Positions 26,985 to 35,618 of a DNA stretch of 64,000 bases are shown piece after piece. The DNA comes from Phocaeicola faecicola. Its GTDB lineage: Bacteria; Bacteroidota; Bacteroidia; Bacteroidales; Bacteroidaceae. The first letter of the stretch is position 1. Every line of letters begins with the position of its first letter. The translations under genes were made by a program, and so were the position numbers. The notes beneath the pieces were generated by a model that ran no database searches, was not told where the DNA came from, and saw only the letters and a list, made by a program, of their open reading frames with translations. The stretch lies in the NCBI RefSeq assembly GCF_013618865.1, contig NZ_JABSOE010000001.1, positions 62,001 to 126,000 of the forward strand, written 5' to 3'.

Positions 26985-28613
26985 ATGGACAGAAGAAAGT
27001 TTTTGAAGGTTTCAGGCTGGTCGTTTTTAGGACTGGCTGCTTCTGGAAGTTTGTTGGAGGCTTGTACTCCAGGTAGTAAAGAGGCTAAAAAAATAATGCC
27101 CTCACCCAGTAACCTGAAGCTGTTTTGGGGCGACTTGCATAATCATTGTAACCTGACTTACGGACATGGGGACATGAGGGATGCGTTTGAAGCTGCCAAG
27201 CAGCATCTGGATTTTGTCAGTGTGACTCCTCATGCCATGTGGCCGGATATTCCGGGGGCAAACGATCCTCGTCTTTCATGGGTGATTGATTATCATACCG
27301 ATGCGTTCAAGCGTCTGCGTGCCGGCGGATATGATAAGTATGTGGCAATGACCAAGGAATATAATAAGGAAGGTGAGTTCCTGACTTTCATCGGATATGA
27401 GGCGCACAGCATGCAGCATGGCGACCATGTGGCATTGAACTACGACCTGGATGCACCGCTGGTGGAATGTACTTCTATCGAGGACTGGAAACAGAAGGCA
27501 AAGGGACACAAGGTATTTGTGACTCCGCACCACATGGGGTACCAGACCGGCTATCGCGGATACGACTGGAATTTCTTTACCGAAGGCGATGTGACTCCGT
27601 TTGTGGAAATGTATTCACGTCATGGACTGGCGGAAACGGATCAGGGTGACTATCCTTATTTGCACGATATGGGTCCTCGTCAGTGGGAAGGTACCATTCT
27701 CTGCGGATTGGAGAAAGGACATAAATTCGGTCTGATCGGTTCTACCGACCAGCATTCGGGTTATCCGGGAAGCTACGGTGACGGTCGTGTGGGAGTACTG
27801 GCTCCTTCGTTGTCGCGTGATGCCATCTGGGAAGCGCTTCGTACACGTCATGTGTGCTGTGCGACAGGAGATAAGATCAAGATTGATTTCCGTCTGAACG
27901 ATGCGTTCATGGGCGACGTGGTACGGGGTAACAGCCGCCGCATCTACCTGAATGTAGAAGGAGAGAGCTGCATCGACTATATCGATATCATCAAGAACGG
28001 TCGTCTGCTGGCCCGCATGAACGGTCCGATGACTCCTGAAATGCCGGAAGGCGATATGGTTCGCTGCAAGGTGAAGGTGGAATTCGGATGGAACCGTGAA
28101 GAGCGCTATGTGACCTGGAACGGTAACCTGTCTATCGATAAGGGACGGATCTTGAGTGTCACTCCTTGTTTCCGTGGGGCTGCTTTTACTTCACCTCAGG
28201 AAGGAGAGACGGAGTTCCATACACATGTCAACAAGATTTTGTCGACATCCGAAAACAAGACGGAACTGGAACTGTATACTACCAAGAACCCGAATACCAC
28301 TACACCTGCTACTCAGGCAGTGATTCTGGAACTGGAAATGCCGAAGGACGGTATTCTGACTGCGGATTTCAACGGAAAGCGTTTCAGCCACTCGCTGGGT
28401 GAACTGCTCGAAGGTTCTCGTTCGCACTTCATGATCGGCTGGTTGAGTGAGGCTATTTTGTTCAACCGTGCCATGCCGGAAAGCTGCTATAAGCTGGAGC
28501 ATTTCATGGAGGATGCTACTCCGGAACGTGATACGGATTATTATTATGTGCGTGTACGTCAGCGCGACCAGCAGTGGGCGTTCAGTACACCGATTTGGGT
28601 AGAAAAAGTATAA
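26985..28613 (+). CDS. PHP-like metal-dependent hydrolase, DUF3604 family, function unassigned
   Basis: The 542-residue protein begins with a twin-arginine-like MDRRKFLK, a hydrophobic stretch and a lipobox LLEAC (Cys27), so it is probably an exported lipoprotein. The body carries a full set of PHP-type metal ligands: His52/His54 (GDLHNHC), His83 (TPHAMW), Glu in GYEAHS, His in TPHHMG, and Asp/His in STDQHSG. A beta-rich C-terminal half follows. It sits 23 bases after the 6-O-sulfatase and 4 bases before the ROK kinase, the same place as BT4655 in the B. thetaiotaomicron locus. Conservation in the locus argues for a step in heparan breakdown, possibly hydrolysis of a bond the sulfatases and GH88 leave intact. 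No activity can be stated. Confidence 0.85.
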   Translation: MDRRKFLKVSGWSFLGLAASGSLLEACTPGSKEAKKIMPSPSNLKLFWGDLHNHCNLTYGHGDMRDAFEAAKQHLDFVSVTPHAMWPDIPGANDPRLSWVIDYHTDAFKRLRAGGYDKYVAMTKEYNKEGEFLTFIGYEAHSMQHGDHVALNYDLDAPLVECTSIEDWKQKAKGHKVFVTPHHMGYQTGYRGYDWNFFTEGDVTPFVEMYSRHGLAETDQGDYPYLHDMGPRQWEGTILCGLEKGHKFGLIGSTDQHSGYPGSYGDGRVGVLAPSLSRDAIWEALRTRHVCCATGDKIKIDFRLNDAFMGDVVRGNSRRIYLNVEGESCIDYIDIIKNGRLLARMNGPMTPEMPEGDMVRCKVKVEFGWNREERYVTWNGNLSIDKGRILSVTPCFRGAAFTSPQEGETEFHTHVNKILSTSENKTELELYTTKNPNTTTPATQAVILELEMPKDGILTADFNGKRFSHSLGELLEGSRSHFMIGWLSEAILFNRAMPESCYKLEHFMEDATPERDTDYYYVRVRQRDQQWAFSTPIWVEKV

Positions 28614-28617
28614 ATTT

Positions 28618-29556
28618 ATGAGTAAGAGATTCGCTATAGGAATAGACCTTGGCGGAACTTCTGTGAAATACGCCTTGATTGACAATGAAGGCGTATTTCA
28701 TTTTGAAGGGAGGATACCGTCAATGGCCGATGTATCGGCCGAGGCTGTAATCGGCCAGTTGCTGTTTGCAGTGGAGGAAGTGAAGAAATATGCGGCTGCG
28801 CATCAGTATGAACTGTGTGGTATCGGTATCGGTACGCCGGGTATTGTAGATGAGACCAACCGGATTGTACTGGGTGGTGCGGAAAACATCAAGGGCTGGG
28901 AAAACCTGCCTTTGGCCGACCGTATCGAAGAGGTGGCACAGCTTCCGGTGCAGTTGGGTAATGATGCCAACCTGATGGGATTGGGGGAAACCATGTACGG
29001 GGCCGGAAAGGGTGCCCGGAATGTGGTGTTCATCACGGTGGGTACCGGTATCGGAGGAGCGGTAGTTATCGACGGTAAGCTGTTCAACGGGTTTGCCAAC
29101 CGGGGTACGGAACTGGGACATGTGCCTTTGATTGCCGACGGAGAGCCTTGTGCATGCGGCTCAGTGGGTTGCCTGGAGCATTATGCTTCTACTTCGGCGC
29201 TGGTCCGCCGGTTTAAGCAGCGGGCCGAAGAGCGGGGGATAACCTTTTCCGAGGAAGTCAACGGGGAACTGATTGTGAAGCTTTACAAGGCCGGGGATGC
29301 ACTGGCGACCGAGTGCCTGGACGAGCATTGCCGTTTCCTGGGACACGGTATCGGTGGATTTATCAACATTTTCAGTCCGCAACTGGTGGTCATCGGAGGG
29401 GGACTTTCCGAAGCCGGTGATTTTTATATCCGTAAGGTCAGTGAACAGGCTTTCCGCTATGCGATAGTCGACTGTGCGGTCAATACCCGTATCATTGCGG
29501 CTTGTCTGGGAAACAAGGCGGGTAGTCTGGGAGCTGCTTCGTTGTTCTTAAATTGA
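28618..29556 (+). CDS. ROK-family sugar kinase
   Basis: ROK kinases phosphorylate hexoses or N-acetylhexosamines in the cytoplasm. The 312-residue product has the phosphate-binding motif GIDLGGTSVKYAL (8-20) and catalytic base Asp116 (GNDANLMGLGE). The zinc site is formed by His168 (TELGH) with Cys178, Cys180 and Cys185 (CACGSVGCLE). No signal peptide is seen. It overlaps nothing but is 4 bases after the PHP gene and 11 bases before the MFS gene. Its position suggests it phosphorylates GlcNAc or glucosamine released from heparan; glucokinase activity cannot be excluded. Confidence 0.92.
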   Translation: MSKRFAIGIDLGGTSVKYALIDNEGVFHFEGRIPSMADVSAEAVIGQLLFAVEEVKKYAAAHQYELCGIGIGTPGIVDETNRIVLGGAENIKGWENLPLADRIEEVAQLPVQLGNDANLMGLGETMYGAGKGARNVVFITVGTGIGGAVVIDGKLFNGFANRGTELGHVPLIADGEPCACGSVGCLEHYASTSALVRRFKQRAEERGITFSEEVNGELIVKLYKAGDALATECLDEHCRFLGHGIGGFINIFSPQLVVIGGGLSEAGDFYIRKVSEQAFRYAIVDCAVNTRIIAACLGNKAGSLGAASLFLN

Positions 29557-29567
29557 TTTTAGCCGTT

Positions 29568-30836
29568 ATGAAAAAGACAGTCTTACAGTTGACACTGATC
29601 ATGTGTTTCTGGTTCACGATATCGTTTATTACGAATATCCTTGGACCGCTTATTCCTGATATTATCCGTAATTTCCAGTTGACCGACCTGGCGATGGCCG
29701 GATTTATTCCTACGTCTTTTTTCCTGGCGTATGCCATCATGTCGATACCGGCCGGAATCATGATTGACCGGTGGGGAGAGAAACTGGTGTTGTTTTGTGG
29801 GTTCCTGATGCCTTTCATCGGAACGGTACTGTTCGCTTGTCTGCATACCTATCCGGCCCTGCTGGCTTCTTCGTTCATCATCGGATTGGGTATGGCCATG
29901 CTGCAGACGGTACTTAATCCGCTTCAGCGGACGGTAGGCGGAGAGGAGAATTATGCCTTTGTGGCCGAACTGGCTCAGTTTGTATTTGGTACTGCTTCTT
30001 TTGTCAGCCCCTTGGTATATGCTTATCTCATCCGGGAACTGAATCCTGAGGTGTATCAGCCGGGAAAGAATGTGCTGCTCGACTGTCTTTCGACAGTGAC
30101 TCCTTCTTCGCTTCCGTGGGTATCGCTGTACTGGGTTTTTGCCTTGCTGCTGCTGGTGATGCTGGTGGCTGTAGCTTTGTCCAAGTTTCCTAAGATTGAA
30201 CTGAAGGAAGATGAAAAGAGCGGCTCTCAGTCGTCTTACTTTTCGCTGTTCCGTCAGAAGTTTGTCTGGCTGTTTTTCCTGGGCATCTTCTGTTACGTAA
30301 GTACGGAGCAGGGAACCTCTATTTTCATGAGTACCTTCCTGGAACAGTATCACGGAGTCGATCCGCAGACGGAAGGAGCGGTCATTGTCAGCTATTTCTG
30401 GGGACTGATGACCGTCGGTTGTCTGCTGGGTATGGTATTGTTGAAACTGGTGGACAGCAAACGGCTGCTGCAGGTTTCGGGAGGACTGACCATCGTGCTG
30501 CTGCTGGTTGCATTGCTGGGCAGCAAGGAGGCTTCCATGATTGCCTTCCCGGCCATCGGCTTCAGTATCTCCATGATGTATTCCATTGTCTTCTCACTGG
30601 CCCTGAACTCGGCGTCTCAGTATCATGGGTCTTTTGCCGGAATCTTGTGTTCCGGTATTGTGGGAGGAGCCGGAGGTCCGCTGATCATCAGTACCCTCTC
30701 CGACATGACCTCTTTGCGTACAGGCATGCTGGTCATTCTGGTGTTTGTGGGATACATCACCTTTATCGGTTTTTGGGCGAAACCGCTGGTCAGCAACAAG
30801 ACGGTCAGCCTGAAGGAACTTTTTCATCGTAAGTAA
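29568..30836 (+). CDS. MFS sugar transporter
   Basis: This 422-residue inner-membrane protein has about twelve hydrophobic segments and the MFS loop signature IDRWGEK between helices 2 and 3. ATG 29568 is chosen; the frame is open from a TTG at 29553 inside the end of the kinase gene. The family includes FucP-like sugar permeases. Placed between the kinase and a lyase, it probably imports the desulfated monosaccharide or disaccharide product from the periplasm. The substrate is inferred. Confidence 0.9.
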   Translation: MKKTVLQLTLIMCFWFTISFITNILGPLIPDIIRNFQLTDLAMAGFIPTSFFLAYAIMSIPAGIMIDRWGEKLVLFCGFLMPFIGTVLFACLHTYPALLASSFIIGLGMAMLQTVLNPLQRTVGGEENYAFVAELAQFVFGTASFVSPLVYAYLIRELNPEVYQPGKNVLLDCLSTVTPSSLPWVSLYWVFALLLLVMLVAVALSKFPKIELKEDEKSGSQSSYFSLFRQKFVWLFFLGIFCYVSTEQGTSIFMSTFLEQYHGVDPQTEGAVIVSYFWGLMTVGCLLGMVLLKLVDSKRLLQVSGGLTIVLLLVALLGSKEASMIAFPAIGFSISMMYSIVFSLALNSASQYHGSFAGILCSGIVGGAGGPLIISTLSDMTSLRTGMLVILVFVGYITFIGFWAKPLVSNKTVSLKELFHRK

Positions 30837-30842
30837 TTCGTT

Positions 30843-33332
30843 ATGTACAAGAACACGTTTATAGGAAGTCTGCTGGTGGCCTTGCTGTATGTATGTACCG
30901 CACAGGCCGCCTTGCCGGACTATTTGTATGAGGAGTGGCGCAAGTCGCCTTATCCGGCGAAAGGACAGACGGTTACCGTCAATCCTTCTCCGCTGTTGTG
31001 GCCTTCTGCCCGTTACTGGGAGAAGAGGGAGGTGTCGTATAATGTCTATTTGAGTCAGGACTCGCTGTTTCCGGCAGACCGGACTTACCGCAGCCTGAAC
31101 CAGAAGTACTGCATGTATAATCCGCACCGGAAACTGGAGGAGGGCAAGTGGTTCTGGAAGTATGAGGAGGTGGAAAACGGAAAGGTGATTCCTAAGGGAA
31201 CCTATTCTTTCCATGTGGCTTCCGGTACCGAAGGCACGGTGACTCCCGATTTCCGGTCGTTCGTGGAAAATATCATGAAGGAACATCCCCGGGTGATGAA
31301 CTACGGACGAAGCATGGAAGAGATTCATGCGAAGGCACCTTCACATCCGCTGTATGCGAAAATGATCCGGGAGGCTGAGAAAGTAGTGGCTGCCGAACCT
31401 TACCGGGGGGCAGTGTCGGATGCCAATCCGGCGAAGGCCCGTCGGCTGAGTCAGAAGGCCGACAAAGAGGTAGAGGCTTTCCGTTGCCTGCTCGAGGGAT
31501 ATACCCTGTCGGGCAAGAAGGAGATGCGCGATGCCTTGCTGGAGCGGACGGATATTCTGCTGACCTGGCCTACGGATGATTTGCTGGGGTCAAAAGTGCT
31601 GACCAGTCTGGCACTGGTGTATGACATGCTGTATGAGGAACTGGATGCCAAGGTCAAGGGGCAGATTTTGCAGACAATCGACAAGCAGTTTCAGGCAGGA
31701 CTGAAGAAGTGGCCGGGATATACCGAAGCCCGTCAGGTAGAGAATCATTTCTGGCAGATGGAGATTGCCGGAAACTTTACGGCGGCACTGGCTACTCTGC
31801 ATCATCTGGAGTCGGCGGAGAAAATGCTGGAATATACGTATGAACTGTTTATTGCCCGTTTCCCGAACCTGGCTACTCCCGAGGGAGGATGGGCCGAAGG
31901 AGAAGGTTACTACAGTGTCAACCAGAGTGCCATTGTAGACATGGCGCTGCTCTTGAAGAAAATCGGACACATTGATATCTTCCAGACAGAATGGTATCGG
32001 AACCTGCCGGATTATTTCACTTACTTCTCACCGGTGGCCGCTCCGGTTTCCGGTTTCGGGGACATGCACGACAGGGTGGCCAGCGGAAGCTTGAAAGGGA
32101 AGTCGGAAATGCTGGTCATCGGTTGTGAGGAAAAGAATCCGGAGGCTATTTACCGGCTGTTTACTTCATTGAGACCGGTGGATTCGTATTATGGCAGTCC
32201 GCTGGAACAGGGATACTGGAAGTCTCCGCTGGCGAAAATCGAACTATGGTATCAGATTGTCAATGACATCCGTCTCTCGGACAAGGACGTCCGAAAGCCT
32301 GCACACCTGCCTCACGACAAGGTGTTCGAGGGAGTGGGAGCGGCTGCCTTGCATGTAGATGTATTGGATCCGGCACAGAATACGACGGTCTTTTTCCGGT
32401 CTTCTCCGTTTGGAGCGAAGGGACATATGCATGCCAACCAGAACAGTTTCAATATTTCGAGAAAGGGAGAAAGGGTATTCTATTCTACTGGATATTATAC
32501 TTCTTTTGCCGACCCTCATGCACTGACGTCTTACCGCCATACCCGGGCGCACAATACGATTCTGCTGAACGGATACGGACAGGCTTTCGGACACGAGGGT
32601 TACGGTTGGATCAAGCGTCACCTGGAGGGCAGTGGCATGTCGTATGTATGCGGCGATGCCAGTCGTGCATATCAGGAGGTGACCGACCGCCAGTTCCTGG
32701 ATTTGATGAAGCAGAACGGCATTGAACAGAATGCGCATTTCGGCATGGGCAAGTCGGGCATGAAGAAGTACGAGCGTCATCTGGTCTTTGTCCGTCCGGA
32801 CCTGGTAGTGGTATATGATGTATTGCAGGCGGAACAGCCTTCGGAATGGAGCCTGTTGCTGCATACCTTGCAGCCGTCGGCACTGGACAAGGAGGGAAGA
32901 CTGGAGGTGCAGACAGCACGCAGCATGGCTCAGGCTCAGGTCTATGGGTCGACGGCCCTGAAGGCAGAGGTGAGCGACCGGTATTTTTCTCCGGCAGTCG
33001 ACTTCAAGAAGAAGTACAAGCAGGGTACTCCTCCGGCTTATCATGCTACGTTCAAAAATGAAGAGAAAGTGGCCGACATGCGTTTCCTGACTTTCATCCA
33101 ACTGGGTGATAAGGGGGGCAGCCTGCCGGAAATCAAACCGGAAGGAAAGGGATGCTGGCGCATCGGTGAGGTATCGGTACAGGCCGAACTGGATGGTAAG
33201 AAGGCACCTCGGGCCATTGTCCGCTATAAGGATCAGGTACTGGAGATTACTGCTGACAAGACGCTGCTGAAGGATGGAAAACAGCAGAAGGTAGCTGAGA
33301 ATCTGCAGCCGGTGGGCAACTATGCCTTTTAA
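30843..33332 (+). CDS. PL15-like heparan oligosaccharide lyase with DUF4962 N-terminus, copy 2
   Basis: The 829-residue secreted protein (signal ending AQA, about residue 22) has a DUF4962 segment (about 40-125), an alpha toroid and a heparinase II/III domain. Likely catalytic residues are Asn301/His302 (VENHFWQM), Tyr356 or Tyr357 (GEGYYSV) and His528, with His530 as metal ligand (GHMHANQNSF) and His570 (RTRAHNT). Its place at the end of the block matches BT4652, an exolytic lyase that releases unsaturated disaccharides from heparan oligosaccharides. It starts 6 bases after the MFS gene and is followed by a strong terminator. The lyase family is well supported; exolytic action rests on the BT4652 comparison. 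Confidence 0.9.
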   Translation: MYKNTFIGSLLVALLYVCTAQAALPDYLYEEWRKSPYPAKGQTVTVNPSPLLWPSARYWEKREVSYNVYLSQDSLFPADRTYRSLNQKYCMYNPHRKLEEGKWFWKYEEVENGKVIPKGTYSFHVASGTEGTVTPDFRSFVENIMKEHPRVMNYGRSMEEIHAKAPSHPLYAKMIREAEKVVAAEPYRGAVSDANPAKARRLSQKADKEVEAFRCLLEGYTLSGKKEMRDALLERTDILLTWPTDDLLGSKVLTSLALVYDMLYEELDAKVKGQILQTIDKQFQAGLKKWPGYTEARQVENHFWQMEIAGNFTAALATLHHLESAEKMLEYTYELFIARFPNLATPEGGWAEGEGYYSVNQSAIVDMALLLKKIGHIDIFQTEWYRNLPDYFTYFSPVAAPVSGFGDMHDRVASGSLKGKSEMLVIGCEEKNPEAIYRLFTSLRPVDSYYGSPLEQGYWKSPLAKIELWYQIVNDIRLSDKDVRKPAHLPHDKVFEGVGAAALHVDVLDPAQNTTVFFRSSPFGAKGHMHANQNSFNISRKGERVFYSTGYYTSFADPHALTSYRHTRAHNTILLNGYGQAFGHEGYGWIKRHLEGSGMSYVCGDASRAYQEVTDRQFLDLMKQNGIEQNAHFGMGKSGMKKYERHLVFVRPDLVVVYDVLQAEQPSEWSLLLHTLQPSALDKEGRLEVQTARSMAQAQVYGSTALKAEVSDRYFSPAVDFKKKYKQGTPPAYHATFKNEEKVADMRFLTFIQLGDKGGSLPEIKPEGKGCWRIGEVSVQAELDGKKAPRAIVRYKDQVLEITADKTLLKDGKQQKVAENLQPVGNYAF

Positions 33333-33360
33333 GGAATCAGCCCCGGAGGCAGAATGAAAA

Positions 33361-33420
33361 TCTCCCCTTGTACGCCCTTTCATCAGTTGGATGAGGGTTC
33401 GTACAAGGGGAGATTTTTTT
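33361..33420 (+). terminator. Strong terminator closing the heparan PUL
   Basis: A perfect 13-bp stem (TCTCCCCTTGTAC at 33361-33373 with GTACAAGGGGAGA at 33401-33413) carries a further inner CCCTTTCATC/GATGAGGG pairing and is followed by TTTTTTT. It lies between the converging PL15-like and rsmD genes. Confidence 0.92.
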
Positions 33421-33472
33421 GTCTTCAGAAAGGCTGAAACAGCTTTCCGGCAGTATCCGGATATCGGGTGAA

Positions 33473-34018
33473 TTATTCTTCGATGTTCTTGAAGAATGAG
33501 AAGTTCACGCTACCGTAATGCCGTTGATCGATGAAATGGGGATCCTGTTCGAAACTGAGGTCTTTCCCGTGTTCCAGAACAAAGAGGCCTTCCGGTTTCA
33601 ACAGCTTGTATTCGAATATCTTCTGAGGGATGGTACTCAGTTCTTTCAGTGCATAAGGCGGATCGGCAAAGATAAAGTCGAACTGCTCGTTGCACTTTTC
33701 GATGTACCGGAATACATCTCCGCGGAGAGGAAGACACCGGTCGGTCTTGACTTCCTTCATGACTTTGCTGATGAATGCATGATGCTGCGGGTCTTTCTCT
33801 ACCGAAATCACCCGGTCGCAGCCTCGCGATACCAGTTCGATACTGATACTTCCGGTTCCGGCAAACAAATCCAGTGCAGTGACACCTTCCTCGAAATCGA
33901 GGTAGTTCATCAGTACGTTAAACAGATTCTCTTTTGCAAAATCGGTTGTAGGACGGGCTTTGAACGTATGGGGTACGTCAAAGCGGCGTCTTTTGTAAAT
34001 ACCACTTATTACACGCAT
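33473..34018 (-). CDS. rsmD: 16S rRNA (guanine966-N2)-methyltransferase RsmD
   Basis: RsmD methylates G966 of 16S rRNA in the small subunit. The 181-residue product shows the Rossmann-fold SAM-binding motif ALDLFAGTGSISIELVSRG (about 48-66), the catalytic FADPPY motif (about 116-121), and the N-terminal MRVISGIYKRRR typical of the family. Its length is normal. It overlaps the end of the DUF3822 gene upstream by 10 bases, so the two are co-transcribed. Confidence 0.95.
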   Translation of the reverse strand: MRVISGIYKRRRFDVPHTFKARPTTDFAKENLFNVLMNYLDFEEGVTALDLFAGTGSISIELVSRGCDRVISVEKDPQHHAFISKVMKEVKTDRCLPLRGDVFRYIEKCNEQFDFIFADPPYALKELSTIPQKIFEYKLLKPEGLFVLEHGKDLSFEQDPHFIDQRHYGSVNFSFFKNIEE

Positions 34019-34830
34019 GTCAGTAAGGTTTGCATATCAAACGGAATGGATTCCCCCTTTGTAAACTGCAGGTTTCCCAGTTCCGCCTGTGGGTTAATAA
34101 TCATAATTTTCCGGATGTAGGAGGAGAGTATCTCCTTGATTTCCTCTACGGGATACTCGGCACAGGTCAGGTACATCTCATCTTCTTCCTGGTTGTACTT
34201 CAGCTGTTTCCAGAGGTTGAGCAGGTAGTAGCAGCGGTCGTTCAGCGTGCTTGCGGCAAACGAATTGAGCAGCTGCAGCCGGTTTTCCCTGAAGCAGAAG
34301 ATGTCCATACTGCCCGGATGCAGGTTGGCATAGATGCGGTTGGCATGGGGCGCTTTATGGCGGGATACGATGTATTCTATCTGCGGACTGACTGCAGAGA
34401 AGAAACGGGCTCCCGGAAATTGCTCCGACAGAAACAGATGAGTAAGTTTGTCGATGGAAAACAGAACCGCCAGGTTACTGTGTCCCAGAATGTTGCACAG
34501 AATAATCTCGTTGTTCTGCTTGGGAAGGTTCTGGTAGAACAGGGTTTCGGCCTGTTCGTCCTCAAAAAGTTCAAAAGGAATGGAAGTATAGCGCTGGCTG
34601 TGTACCAGTATGTTGGTTTGTCCGAAAGGCTTTTTCAGAATGGGAGTATCATTCAGAAAGGCCTTGATATTGGCAGCCATGGAGCGCTGGGTGTTGACCG
34701 GATACCGCTGGTAGCACCCCTCTTCCGGACGCGAAGGGTGATGGATAGAAAAAGAAAATCCATCCGTACTGAGACGGATGGATAATGTATATTGTTCCGA
34801 TTGGGTTAAATCAACGCAAAATTCGGTCAT
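34009..34830 (-). CDS. DUF3822 family protein
   Basis: This 273-residue cytoplasmic-looking protein belongs to a Bacteroidales family of unknown function; I recognise the family from overall layout rather than a catalytic motif. The frame is open further upstream to 34878, but ATG 34830 is preferred because it leaves a 4-base gap after the preceding gene instead of a 44-base overlap. Two sub-domains are suggested, split near residue 135. It lies between a pilin-like membrane protein and rsmD, an arrangement recalled from other Bacteroides. No function can be given. Confidence 0.75.
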   Translation of the reverse strand: MTEFCVDLTQSEQYTLSIRLSTDGFSFSIHHPSRPEEGCYQRYPVNTQRSMAANIKAFLNDTPILKKPFGQTNILVHSQRYTSIPFELFEDEQAETLFYQNLPKQNNEIILCNILGHSNLAVLFSIDKLTHLFLSEQFPGARFFSAVSPQIEYIVSRHKAPHANRIYANLHPGSMDIFCFRENRLQLLNSFAASTLNDRCYYLLNLWKQLKYNQEEDEMYLTCAEYPVEEIKEILSSYIRKIMIINPQAELGNLQFTKGESIPFDMQTLLTCV

Positions 34831-34834
34831 AGAA

Positions 34835-35521
34835 TTATTCCCAGTTACCTGCGTTGTTGTTCGGCTGTTCGATGTCACCGACTTTCAAACCTGCATATTT
34901 ACCCAATTTTTCCTGCATGTCTTTCAGGTTGATCAGTTCCTGCTTGTTCAAGTCACCCAGATATACGTCGTAAGCAACCTGTGCCTGGAACAAGTTCAAA
35001 GGAGCACCTGATTTAGTAGTATCCTTGCGGATAGCCATTTCAAATTTAGCGCCGTTACCGTAAGGAACGTAAGGCAGTGAGTCAGCGTTGAATCCCTTGC
35101 CGAAGATAGTATCCAGTACAGCTACCCAAAGAGTATCACGACGGAAGTTTGTCAAACCTTCTTTTTCTACATCTTTCCAGTTACCAGTCTTTTTAGCTTT
35201 TTCAATCAGTTCGATTGCCTTCTTTTCAGTCATACCGCTGTTCAGCTGGTCGTCAGTCAGAGTTCCTTCCTTCAGGATGAAAGGCAATTTGGCTGTCTTA
35301 ACGAAATCAATCAGCGAGTCGAAATCTGCAGTATATGCACCGTTGTGCATACCACGGTATTCCTGCTGTGCCTTGCGGATGTCGATCAGACGTGCAATAA
35401 TAGCTTTGTCGCGAACTTTCTTTTCTTTTTCAAAGTTGATAGGGCCCATAATACTGCCATAGCAGATGTATACCAAAGCAACAACACAGGCAGCTAACAC
35501 TAGATTAATAACTGTTTTCAT
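34835..35521 (-). CDS. Membrane-anchored protein with a pilin-like N-terminus, hypothetical
   Basis: I do not recognise a named family. The 228-residue product starts at ATG 35521 (MKTVINLVLA), since the frame upstream to 35590 runs through a promoter-like region. It has one N-terminal membrane helix (about 3-21) followed by a charged helix, ARLIDIRKAQQEYRGMHNG, and AYTADFDSLIDFV. That pattern of helix, AQQ-Y, then NG-Y-T/P-x-x-x-D-S-L resembles type II secretion pseudopilins. The rest is soluble and probably periplasmic. Neighbouring DUF3822 and rsmD genes follow at once. The pilin resemblance is suggestive only. Confidence 0.65.
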   Translation of the reverse strand: MKTVINLVLAACVVALVYICYGSIMGPINFEKEKKVRDKAIIARLIDIRKAQQEYRGMHNGAYTADFDSLIDFVKTAKLPFILKEGTLTDDQLNSGMTEKKAIELIEKAKKTGNWKDVEKEGLTNFRRDTLWVAVLDTIFGKGFNADSLPYVPYGNGAKFEMAIRKDTTKSGAPLNLFQAQVAYDVYLGDLNKQELINLKDMQEKLGKYAGLKVGDIEQPNNNAGNWE

Positions 35522-35557
35522 GATAATATTTGTTTTTTTTAGTTTATATTCGTATCG

Positions 35558-35591
35558 CAAAAATAAAATAAAATACTCGAACCACGTCAAA
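35558..35591 (-). promoter_or_regulatory. Promoter of the pilin-like/DUF3822/rsmD operon
   Basis: On the minus strand TTTG (35588-35591) and TATTTTTG (35558-35565) form a -33/-7 pair with 22 bases between them, slightly wide for Bacteroides. The leader to the ATG at 35521 would be about 30 bases. Confidence 0.5.
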
Positions 35592-35618
35592 GTTACGTGA
35601 ACTTTTTATGGAGCATTT

